Shown in pieces: positions 11,826 through 21,604 of a stretch of DNA of 64,000 bases. Positions within the stretch are counted from its first letter, which is position 1; the number at the start of each line of letters is the position of its first letter. Source of the stretch: Primula veris (lineage: Eukaryota > Streptophyta > Magnoliopsida > Ericales > Primulaceae); NCBI GenBank assembly GCA_963682055.1, contig OY821741.1:24436711-24500710 (forward strand). Direction: 5' to 3'. The notes below the pieces were generated by a model. It saw only the letters and a list, made by a program, of their open reading frames with translations. It was not told where the DNA came from and did no database searches. The position numbers and the translations under genes were made by a program.

Positions 11826-14682
11826 CTACAAGGTAAAGTACCTCTATTGTAATCATATAATCTATTACTATCATAAATCAGACTGTATTAAATCTCAGTC
11901 TGTTTAAAAAATATCAATAGAATCTCAGACTGTTTTTACAAAAACTGTAAAAAGAGTCTGAATAATACAAAATTTATTTGAATATTAATGCAACTATTTT
12001 GCATTCACACTATATTACTAAAAATAGTCTGAAAATATATTATTAAATCTCAGACTGTATTGTTACTATCAGTCATAATGTATTATTAAAAACAGTCTGA
12101 AAAATATCAAATAGAAACCTTTATTTGAATATTAATGTAACTATTTTGCATTCATAATGTATTACTAAAAACAGTCTGAAAATATATTATTAAATTTCAG
12201 ACTGTATTGTTACTATCATTCATAATGTATTATTAAAAACAGTGTGAATCCCTTTCTTTTGCTTAATAAATTTCTTTCAATGAAATATATCAAATAGAAA
12301 CCTTTATTTGAATATTAATGCAACTATTTTGCATTCATACTGTATTACTAAAAACAGTCTGAAAATATATTATTAAATTTCAGACTGTATTGTTACTATC
12401 ATTCATAATGTATTATTAAAACGGTTTGAATCCCTTTCTTTTGCTTAATAAATAGAAACCTCAGACTGTATTATTACTATCATAAATCAGACTGTATTAT
12501 TTCAATGAATTATTCAGACTGTTTTTCCTCTTATTGCTGCAGGGGAACATGAGCTAATAGAAGGGCTATACAATGATGCACATGTGTATGCGGCACACGA
12601 CTACTCACAAAAGTGTCGAATCGATGAAGTTATAACTGATGCTCTCCTAAATGCGGATATACAGACTCCACAACTAGATTTAATCCGCAAGGAAATTCTG
12701 GAAAGACTCGGTTTTGATTATGATGGTCCGGGATCCAACATTCTCCGTATCAGAGCAAGAACAGATAGGAGACCACCAGTAAAGTACACACCAAGTAAAA
12801 TAGACTCTCCAACAAAAAACACAGAAAATGAGACCAGCTACGGAAACGTAAGCAAGTTGATCAAGATGACAAGTCTGAAATGGTCACAAACGTAGGCGCT
12901 CCTGATTCGTTGTTGGAAAAACCAAATAAAAAACCAAAGGGTGGACGAATAGCAAAGAAGAGAGCATAAAAAAAGAAATCTCCTGAACAGGACGACCAAG
13001 GTGACGAAGGCAATTTCCCGCTAATTGACTTCAGTAGTCTAGAAGACCATGTACCGGACAAAACAGAGAGAGCACACGACATCATCACAAATAAAAACGA
13101 GAATGATATCACAACAAAGCTCCCTGACAACATCTTCTACAAAATTCAAGAAATTCACAACGCGAATGGACCATTGTAAGTCAGACTCTTTTTATTTTTG
13201 TGTTTATGATACAATTAGGTCTCACACTCTTTACATTTAGGTTTTCCTCAGACTGTTTAAAACAGTATGAATTGTTTTAATGAAGACTGTTTTGTGTTTA
13301 TGATAGTTTTATATAGCTCAGACTCTTTTTAAATATAGTTCAGACTGTTTTGTTATACAAGCTCCAGACTATTTTTGTGTTGTTGTTTAAGTGTAATCAG
13401 ACTGTTTTCTGTAAGAAAAAAAAATGATCAATTGTGTTTTTATATACAACTTTTAATGTTTTTTTTTTATCTCAGACTGTTTTGTTGTCAGACTGTTTTT
13501 TTCAATCTCATATTGTTTTGTTGTCATACTGTTTTTTTCAATCTCAGACTGTTTTGTGCTTACTATAAAATTTTAATTTACAGTGCCGCCTTGTTCTCAA
13601 AACTCGGTTCAACCAATAAGGATTATTTCATCACTCTCAACGACATCTACAACTTAATTAATGGCCAGTTGCTATGCAATAATGTAAGTATACAAGGATC
13701 ATACAATTTAATTGCTTGCTTACAAGCTCTTGTACTCAGATTCTTTCTAAAACTTATCTTTATCGCAGACTCTTACAAGTATACACACATATTCAAGCAA
13801 GGGTACAAGGCAAAGTCTACAAAAACATTCAATATATTGACCTCCATATTATGGGTAAAAACACAAACTCTTTTTATGTTGTCAATGCATCACTTTGTTT
13901 CTTTACAAAAAGTGTCTGAGATTTTATCTTAAACCTTTTCGTTGTTGTTTGGTTTGTAGGTTTTTTTAAAAGACAGAAAAAGATACGAGGATGTGCTCGA
14001 TACGAAAATCACCGATTTGCTGAGGAAGCATGTTCACAACGGATACAAGTTATTGTTCTTCCCTATTAACTCGAATAGGAACCGACCCATTGATGTAGAG
14101 GTAGACCACTGAACTCTATTGGTTCTAAACGTCGAGGCAAAGAAGTGGAGTTTTTATAATAGCAACATACCTCTTTGCAATATCAACAGACCAGACCCTT
14201 ACCTTGATGACGCCAAACTAGTGGTAATTCAGACTCTTTTTAAAATATAACAGTCTGAATTAGCAAAAACTACCCTCTTCTTTTTAATGTATATATTTTT
14301 TGTTATGTTACAGATGGCCTTTGTACAAGAAAAAATGAAAATGATAGCTGATGTGCCCTCTTTCTCACTTGATTCACAAGATGGGTACACATTAGACATT
14401 GTAACAGACTGCCCCTATCAAGGAGCCACGTAAGAAAAATATGCACCCTACAGATATTCAGATTGTTTTTACTATGCATCTAAATCAAAATTAATTTTAC
14501 ATGTTTTATTTTTTTACAGATCAGACTGTGCATTGTATGTGTGCTACAACATGGAGACAATCATCAATGATGAACCTGTCACAAGAGAGACGACTTCAGA
14601 CAAGATACTAGAGTTCAAGGCCAAGATAATAACGAGAATCGTCAATCGATACATATCAGTCAACACAAAGAGTCTGAATTAA

Positions 14683-15898
14683 CAAAAACAGTTTGATTGA
14701 TGTAAATATTAGTTGTAAACAGTCTGAATGGAAAAATAGTTTATTATTTTGTAAACATTCTGAATAGAAAAGAGTTCTATTATTTTGTTCGAATATGATT
14801 TTTGTAAAATATTTTGTTTCATTTTGTTTTTCTTACGCCAATATATTTTTCAATGAATCTTAAGACTGTATTATTACTATCAATCTTAATGTATTATTAA
14901 AAACAGTATGAAAACATATAAAAAATGTATTTATACTGTATTACTAAAAACAGTCTGAAAATATATTATTAAATCTCAGACTGTATTATTACTATCAATT
15001 ATACTGTATTATTATAAACAGTCTGAATCATTAGAATCTCATACTGTTTCAGAAAGAATCTCAGACCGTTTCAGTACTCAAACAATTCAGACTGTTTTAA
15101 AGAAGTCTATTAAAAAAGAGTCTGAATAATATGATTGTTGTAACTAGTTTGCTTCATTTTATTTCTTCCGTTAATATATTTCAATGAAATATAAACAGTC
15201 TAAAAAAATATTATTAAATCTCAGACTGTATTATTACAATCTGAATCATTTACGACAATATACTAAAAAAAACATCATATGACATATATCATTAGAATCT
15301 CAGACTGTTTTTATGTTCATTAGAGTATCATACTACTTTTATGTTCATTAGAGTACCATACTGTTTTCAGAAATAATCTCAGACTGTTTCAGTACTCACA
15401 CAATTCAGACTGTTTTAAAGAAGTATATTGACTAATAAAAAAGAGTCTGAATAATATGATTGATGTAACTAGTTTTCTTCGTTTTCTTTATTATAATATA
15501 TTTTCAATGAAATATATCAATAGAATCTCACACTGTATTATTACAATCATAAAAATCAGACTGTATTGTTAAAAACAGTCTGAAAACATATAAACAGTCT
15601 GTATTACAATCATAATCTCAGACTGTTTTTAATACAAAACTGTAAAAAGAGTCTGAATATTATTACAAAATTTATTTGAATATTAATGCAACTATTTGAA
15701 TAAAAATCAGACTGTATTATTAAAAACAGTCTGAAAACATATAAACAGTCTGTATTACAATCATAATCTCAGACTGTTTTTAATACAAAACTGTAAAAAG
15801 AGTCTGAATATTATTACAAAAGAGTCTGATCTGTAAAAAGGCCAACATCATATACAACTAAAAAAAGTCTAATATAAACCTAAAACATCTATTCACGA
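14683..15898. other. spacer between convergent MULE genes, motif-rich
   Basis: It holds about 17 exact octamers in mixed orientation. Recurrent ~150-bp blocks (for example 15617-15710 and 15770-15830) contain a CTCAGACTGTTTTTA...CTGTAAAAAGAGTCTGAAT inverted pair. It probably serves as the 3' ends of both genes. No reading frame is credible. Confidence 0.75.
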
Positions 15899-18533
15899 TC
15901 ACCCTTCAGAAGAAAGCTTCTCTTTGCACGTCCGTTGATTATGATTTGCATATTTCTTGCACATCCCGCGTTGATTAGCTTTCTTCATTTTCGCGACTGG
16001 ATTTGGTTCACCACCTGATAGAATACGCTTCTTTTGAGGCCTTCCCAGAGGCCTTGATGTTTCTGGAGGTTTAATGTTTGACTCATTAATCAACTCAGAA
16101 TCTCGCCAAATAGAACTAGGGACTGGGTTGATTGGCGTATTGCACGAACTTCGATAAATGTCCACAAAGAACCATTTTTCAACAAAATCCTCCATAGGCA
16201 GTTTGTCCCTAAAAATACACAAAACTGCATGTTGGCACGGGAACCCAGTCCTCTTCCATTCATGACATGAGCATTGCCGATGTCTCAGGTCCACATATTC
16301 GGATGGAGCTGACAACATTTCATATTTCCAAAACCCTAACCTCACAACCAAAAACGACAAACCGTTGTGAATGAATGTGTCCCACTTTTCTTGGTAGAAA
16401 GGACACAGAACACCTTTCCATGTTGCTGCAAAAAAAAAACATAACCAAAAAACTCTTAAAAACGTATACCTAGTAAAAACAGTCTGATATGATGACAATG
16501 ACAACACGAATTCACATAACAGTCTGAGTTGCAACAAAATAATCTAACTTAACAGAAAAAAGTCCAAACCTGCTTTGATTCTTCTTTCATCGAACCATTT
16601 CATCAATTTCAATCTTAGCTTATCAACCAGTTCAGTGATAGGTAATTCTCTAATATCATTGATCCAATTATTGAATGATTCCACAGCATTGGAAGTTGTC
16701 TCACCATATCGCGACTTTACACAATATGCTTCGGCCCATTTCATAGGAGTGCAATTCTGCATAAATTCATCTATTTTACGACCCCCCATATTGCGCAACA
16801 ACTTCATATTCTGTTCAAACAGAGGAATTGTAGCAGAAGTTGCACAAGTTTGCAACAAATTAACAATTTCAGTCCTTTTTGTTCCATCACCGCCACTAAA
16901 CTTCAATTTCAAATTATCCTTCAAATGGCGTAGACAGTAATAATGGTCTGCGTTGGGAAAAATGCGAGACATACTATCCAACAAACCAATATGTCTGTCC
17001 GAGAAAAATGTCAAAGGACGGTCATCACCTATAGTTAACTTCAATTGTTCTAGAAACCAACCCCAATTATCAATATTCTCACTGCTAACAATAGCAAAAG
17101 CAAGTGGATACAACCATGTAACATTAAGAAACTCAAAAACAGTCTGATAACACACAAAAAGTCTGATAACAAAAACAGTCTGATAATAAAACAGTCTGAT
17201 AAAAAAACAGTCTGATAACAAAAACAGTCTGATAACAAAACAGTCTGAGATAAAAAAAATTCTAAAATAACAAAAAACAGTCTGATAACAAAAACAGTCT
17301 GATAACCAAACAGTCTGACATAAAAAAAACATTAAAAGTTGTATATAACAACACAATTGATCATTTTTTTTCTTACATAAAACAATCTAATTACACTTAA
17401 ACAACAACATAAAAACAGTTTAGGCTTGTATAACAAAATAGTCTGAACTAAATTTAAAAACAATCTGAGTTATATAAACCATCAATGTAACAAAAAACAA
17501 ACAAAAAAGCAGCTTGAAAAAGGAAAAACAAACCTTTATTACCATTCTTGCCGACTGCGGACAATAAAACACCCTTATATTTTCCTTTTAAAAAAGTTCC
17601 GTCAATGAAAAGCATGGGGCGAACAACTTTAAACCCTTTTATGCAGCCATGAAGAGAGAAAAATACCCTTTTGAATTGATTTGAACCATTCCCATCCTTA
17701 TCAACTTCCAGGACACTGCGACTTCCAGGATTTGTCGATTTTAAACCCACAAAATACCTCTCTAATTGGTTGTATGATTCATTGATATCCCCACTGTGTA
17801 TTCCGCTGGCCATCTGGACAGCATTCCAAGCTTTATAATAGCTTATCTCCAACCCATAACCAATCCTTAAATGCGATATTATAGCAGAAGGAGCTAAATT
17901 TGGATTTTCCCTCACATATTCATTCATTATGTTCGATACGAGCTTGCTATTTACATGCTTGTTCAGAGCACCTGGAGCTAAGTTTTGGCATGTATGCTGT
18001 GATTCAAACTTTCTATACTTAAATTTTTGGTCTGAGGTCCACACACCAGCATATATGTACCAGGTACAACCAATATTATCCCTCTCTTCACAAAAAGCGA
18101 CCACCCTATCTGATGAATTCCTTCCAAAATAGGGGACATGACCTTCATATATACAAAATTTCCATAATGACTCTCTAAAGTGATCAACACAACTAAACAA
18201 CTGCCCAACCCCAGTTATCAAGTTTGCCCACTCACTCGTTTTATAAACCTTCCTAACAGCTAAAATAGAACCTGCATCACAATAATCATCCTCTTCCGAA
18301 AATTCAGAACAATCAGCACTTATTTCCTTCGAAGTACCAACAGTGCAAGTGGATACAGTCCCAACAAAAACTAGAATCTCTACTATTTTTTTTCCCAACA
18401 CGTTAAACAGAGCGACCATATCTTTCAACTCATCATCCGATCTCAACAAACATCGCTCATCTCTAATTGCTAAGTAGTTTAGAGACACTGAATCCAAATT
18501 CAAGCTAAATCTATTACTTATTGTATGTAATAA
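15899..18533 (-). CDS. MURA-type MULE transposase (DDE, SWIM zinc finger), three exons
   Basis: Minus-strand exons are ~18533/18503-17534, ~17115-16570 and 16425-15899. Exon 1 carries the N-terminal region with an FC..R....C.W.I.A...F....H.C pattern typical of MuDR-type DNA-binding segments, then MLFIDGTFLKGKYKG with the first catalytic Asp. Exon 2 has FFSDRHIGLLDSM (second Asp), CLRHLKDNL (C2H motif) and ETTSNAVESFNNW (Glu). Exon 3 has the SWIM finger CSCHEWKRTGFPCQHAV, a GRPQKKR basic patch and CKKYANHNQRTC. The 144-bp intron 16569-16426 is canonical and in phase. The first intron has donor AAAG|GTTTGT, but in-frame joining to LYPLAFAIVSSEN needs an acceptor at 17116 where ACAT is found, so the site may be mutated. 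The start is unresolved: the frame is open to ~18533 behind a possible acceptor, with no clear ATG. This may be the enzyme that moved the element. Confidence 0.88.
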
Positions 18534-19459
18534 CTACACATAGGTCATACGCTTATTCAGCGCAACAGGGACACATTTATCATTATATCGACAATACATT
18601 ACTAAATCAAACGAATCCATCAGAAAAAATACTTGTGCACAAAAAACATAACAACAATTGATCTCTAAAATAGTCTGAAACAGACTAAATAAGAATAATA
18701 ATAAAACAAAAACAATTGATCTGTAAAAAGAACTCTAAATAATTGATTTGTAAAACAGTCTGAATACAAGAAATATGAACTCTTGAATACAATAGCTCAG
18801 ACTGTTTTTTAATAATAAACGCAATTGATCTCTAAAAACCTAACAAAAACATACATTGTGTTACAGAAAACAGTTTGAGTTATTATAATACAATAGCTCA
18901 GACTGTTTATAATAACTCAGACTGTTTTCTGTAACTCTTGAATACAATAGCTCAGACTGTTTTTTAAAAACAGTCTGAATACAAGAAAAAACAGTATGAA
19001 CTCTTGAATTTTAATAATACAAAATCATACATTGTGTTACAGAACAGTCTCAATTATTATAATAAACACTGTTTTTTAAAACAGTCTGAATACAAAAACA
19101 GTATGAAGTATTGAATTTTAATAATAAACGCAATTGATCTCTAAAACCTAACAAAAACATGCATTGTGTTACAGCAAACAGTATGAGTTAAAAAACAGCA
19201 ATTTGAGCTAAACTCAGCAAGAAAAACGAAGCTAGCAATAAAAAACAATGTGAAGGTTCTAGAGAGAGAGATAACCTGTCCGTCGGAGATAGATAGAGCA
19301 ATTTGAAAAAATTCGTTCAGTGAGAGAGATGATTTAGAGAGAGATATACAGCTAATAGTTTAGAGAGATGGTTTACAGAGAGAGATGGAGAGAGATGGTT
19401 TAGAGAGAGAGATACAACTGATATATGGTTTAAAAAAACAGAATATATATATTATATAT
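18534..19459 (-). promoter_or_regulatory. 5' region of the transposase: motif cluster and GA/CT-rich leader
   Basis: From 18660 to 19130 exact octamers in both orientations are interspersed with CAATTGATCTCTAAAA-type repeats. From 19255 to 19430 there are many AGAGAGAGAT blocks (CT-rich on the coding strand), then an AT run ATATATATTATATATAG just inside the right end that could act as a TATA region for leftward transcription. A GACGGACAG|GTTATCTC donor-like site near 19275 suggests a non-coding first exon. All functions are inferred. Confidence 0.45.
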
Positions 19460-19575
19460 AGTGGACCAATCCTTAATTAGTTTCAGAAATAATGGACCAA
19501 TCCTTAAATAAATTTATTAGCCGGACCAATCCTTAAATACATTTGTTTTCATGGTCCAATCCTTAATTTTCTCTT
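19460..19575. repeat. right terminal module array of the MULE
   Basis: Four tandem variants of GGACCAATCCTTAA with spacers ending in AGTTTCAGAAATAAT, ATTAGCC and TGTTTTCAT. The same order is seen at 8110-8230 (direct) and, inverted and partial, at 7340-7420. It probably contains transposase-binding sites. Confidence 0.8.
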
Positions 19576-19700
19576 TTTTTTAAGGAACATAAGTGGAATT
19601 ACGGTGAGGCTTTTGCTCCAAGTAAAAAAAAAATATTACGGTTTAGACTGTGAAATTACCAAATTGTCAATGCGTTGAAATCTGAAAATTTTACAGAAGG
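19576..19700. other. right flank of the MULE
   Basis: Short T-rich then unremarkable sequence. No target-site duplication matching the left flank could be identified by eye. Confidence 0.4.
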
Positions 19701-19800
19701 CCGATCGATCGGCTGTCAGCTCCGATCGATCGGTCAAGCATTCTGTAAATTTTTACAGATTGCTTGGTCGGTCAATCGGAGCTAACAACCGATCGATCGG
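19701..19800. repeat. 100-bp near-perfect palindrome built on CCGATCGATCGG
   Basis: The two ends are CCGATCGATCGG and CCGATCGATCGG. The next segments GCTGTCAGCTCC / GGAGCTAACA(A)C and GGTCAAGCA.TCTGTAAA / TTTACAGA.TGCTTGGTC pair with few mismatches around a TTT centre near 19751. The structure resembles a tiny foldback element or hairpin-forming recombination product. Confidence 0.85.
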
Positions 19801-19856
19801 TCAACGCATCTGGAAAATTTTTCACACATATACATACATACATACATACACTCATA
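19801..19856. repeat. short CATA microsatellite
   Basis: ACACATATACATACATACATACATACACTCATA lies between the palindrome and the hAT-like terminus. Confidence 0.7.
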
Positions 19857-21030
19857 TAGGGCTGGGAAAAAAATTACAAATTCCCAACCCGGTCCGAGTC
19901 CCGATCCGTTATTTTCCCGATCCGAATATGTCCCGATCCGAATTATTGGATTTTATCCCGTCCCGATTATAATTGGATTCGGGATCGGATTGTCATACTA
20001 AAATCCGTCGGATTTCCCGATCCGTCCCGATCCAATCAATATGTCTTACTTTTATATATTTATATTTTTTATATCTAATTTTATAGTATTTTAACTCTAC
20101 AACTATTAATAAACGTAATTAACAATAATTCTCAATTAACTCTGACTTTGTCTCTCACTTTATTTGCCCTAGCAAAATTGCTGGCTCTTGTGTTTCATCT
20201 CTTCCATCTCTCTCCCCAAAAAGGTTAGATATCTAATCCTTGATTAATATTGGTTTAATTTAATCTATAGTTGAATAAACAAATTATAAAAAAAGTGACG
20301 ATCTGCTAGGTGACTTTTGCCCTTTGTTGATTTGTTATATTAATTAATCCCATATGGTCACACATAACCATACAAGTAATATGGTGGTAGATTCAACTTT
20401 TTTATAAAGGAGGGACTATGATATGCAAAGTACAAACCCCTTCTTTTTATTAACTATTAATAACAGTTTTGCTTTTTGTTTCTATATGATGATCCTATTA
20501 ATTGTTTATTCTTGTTGGTTGGTGAAGTAAAATTAAGGACCGCATAACAATTAGTTAATATTTTATTCAGGCTTAGTTGTTTAACACTTCATATGCCTTA
20601 TGGAGTTATTCAATACATCATTTATTTTTATAAAATGACTTTTTAGTGTTTAAGTGTTGATATTCTTGTGAATTTGAGAACAAACAGAATAATGTATTCC
20701 ATATCTTTCTTTCTCATATTTTTTTATATTGACTATATAACTTGGTTTTAAAGCATACTCAATATAGAAATTAAATGATCTTCAATTAGTTGTATCTAAT
20801 GCTTAAATGCATCTAAGTAAATAATTTTCCAAAAGAAAGTCACCCAATTCTTATCTCATGTTTTATTTCTTTTATAACTTAGTGAAGCTCATTACTTTGA
20901 TCGTGCAACTTTACATTCTTTTTTTTCTTGTAATTAATATTTTTTATTTCTAATTAGGTGAGAATGGATCAACCTACACCAGAAATAGATGTCACAGACT
21001 CAACCTTCATCCCAAATCGAAATACCCATG
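19857..21030 (+). mobile_element. hAT-like DNA transposon, 5' part only
   Basis: The sequence starts TAGGGCTGGGAAAAAAA and is followed by a dense subterminal array of CCCGATCCG/GGATCGG words on both strands (19890-20035). That is the usual layout of plant hAT ends: a short terminal repeat plus subterminal transposase-binding repeats. A donor-like AAAAAG|GTTAGATA near 20223 and an acceptor at TAATTAG 20951-20957 frame a possible ~730-bp leader intron. The element breaks off at ~21030 at the start of the telomere-like repeat; no right end was found. Confidence 0.55.
20964..21030 (+). pseudogene. start of a hAT-like transposase frame, truncated
   Basis: ATG at 20964 directly follows a splice-acceptor-like TAG and opens MDQPTPEIDVTDSTF and about seven more residues before the sequence becomes the telomere-like unit at 21031. 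It is too short to show a BED finger or DDE domain. The assignment rests on its position inside the hAT-like end. Confidence 0.35.
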
Positions 21031-21604
21031 CCATAAATCCAAGAAAAAAAATGAGAAATATTCCCTACATATGCAAGAACATTACCTAAACCCTAAACCT
21101 GAAACCCTAAACACTAAAACATAAATCCTAAACCCCAAACCATACAAATATAAATAAAATGTTGAAAAACAAAAAAGTCGGTAAAAACCGTGTACTATAC
21201 CATAAATCCAAGAAAAAAAAATGAGGAATATTCCCTACATATGCAAGAACATTACCTAAACCCTAAACCTGAAACCCTAAACCCTAAACCCTAAACCCTA
21301 AACCATACAAATATAAATAAAATGTCGAAAAACAAAAAATTCGGTAAAAACCGTGTACTATAGGCCATAAATCCAAGAAAATAAATGAGGAATATTCCCT
21401 ACATATGCAAGAACATTAACTAAACCCTAAACCTTAAACCCTAAACCCTAAACCATACAAATATAAATAAAATGTCGAAAAACAAAAAAGTCGGTAAAAA
21501 CTATAGGCCATAAATCCAAGAAAAAAAATGAGAAATATTCCCTACATATGCAAGAACATTACCTAAACCCTAAACCTGAAACCCTAAACCCTAAAACCTA
21601 AACC
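21031..21604 (+). repeat. composite tandem repeat with interstitial CCCTAAA blocks
   Basis: Four copies start with CCATAAATCCAAGAAAA at 21031, 21200, 21365 and 21508 (spacings 169, 165 and 143 bp). Each holds ATTCCCTACATATGCAAG, a short run of (C)CCTAAA-type heptamers with degenerate members (CCTAAACCTGAAACCCTAAA), and all but the last hold ACAAATATAAATAAAATG and GTCGGTAAAAA. The fourth is cut inside its telomere-like run and joins the satellite at 21604/21605. The longest perfect run is only about four heptamers, so this is interstitial, not a chromosome end. Confidence 0.9.

Larger units (their letters stand above)
8366..14682 (+). pseudogene. MULE-borne Ulp1/C48-like protease gene (VANC-like candidate), multi-exon, disrupted
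   Basis: My exon model is 8366-8374, 8937-9674, 10244-10390, 10491-11436, 11533-11832, 12543-12847, 12991-13175, 13584-13683, 13769-13854, 13960-14223, 14314-14429 and 14520-14682, all with GT-AG introns. The N-terminal part (VPIERDRVRDIYGISG...) resembles the helical domain before plant Ulp1-like transposon proteins, possibly DUF1985-like. An acidic region with a 99-residue tandem duplication and a coiled coil with a 47-residue duplication follow. The C-terminal C48 fold keeps CPYQGATSDCALYVC (catalytic Cys). The catalytic His codon (14107-14109) is followed at once by TGA, where the family has Trp, and the usual Asp position reads Asn (FYNSN). Exons 8 and 9 do not join in frame. The 143-bp piece 12848-12990 is either an intron or a frameshift plus stop. 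SUMO-protease activity is unlikely; a DNA-recognition or anti-silencing role is inferred only from the motif array. Confidence 0.75.
7636..19130. repeat. dispersed CAGACTGT / ACAGTCTG motif array covering MULE non-coding DNA
   Basis: Counting by eye I find ~75 exact octamers (either strand) plus many one-mismatch forms such as CAGACTCT and ACAGTATG. A random 11.5-kb double-stranded stretch would hold fewer than one. Clusters lie in introns (8375-8936, 9675-10243, 11833-12542, 13176-13583, 17116-17533), in the spacer between the gene 3' ends (14683-15898) and upstream of the transposase (18660-19130). Coding exons are essentially free of it. The one exonic exact copy noticed (14522-14529) overlaps the Ser-Asp-Cys codons of the Ulp1 catalytic cysteine. 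Confidence 0.95.
7320..19575. mobile_element. Mutator-like transposon (MULE) with transposase and Ulp1-like gene
   Basis: The ends carry related modules built on GGACCAATCCTTAA. At the right end the outward order is A (…TTAATTAGTTTCAG), B (…TTATTAGCC), C (…ACATTTGTTTTCAT) and D (GGTCCAATCCTTAATTTTCTC). At the left end D', C' and A' occur as reverse complements (7340-7420). The two genes converge on a shared 3' spacer, each starting next to an end, as in MuDR. The element's non-coding DNA contains ~75 exact CAGACTGT/ACAGTCTG octamers; I noticed none elsewhere in the window. The exact termini and the 8-10 bp target duplication expected for MULEs could not be fixed because the ends grade into AT-rich sequence. 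Confidence 0.85.

Noticed and set aside
21031..21604. A true chromosome end (telomere)
   Set aside because: Telomere-type runs are short, degenerate and embedded in a longer unit, with kilobases of sequence on both sides.
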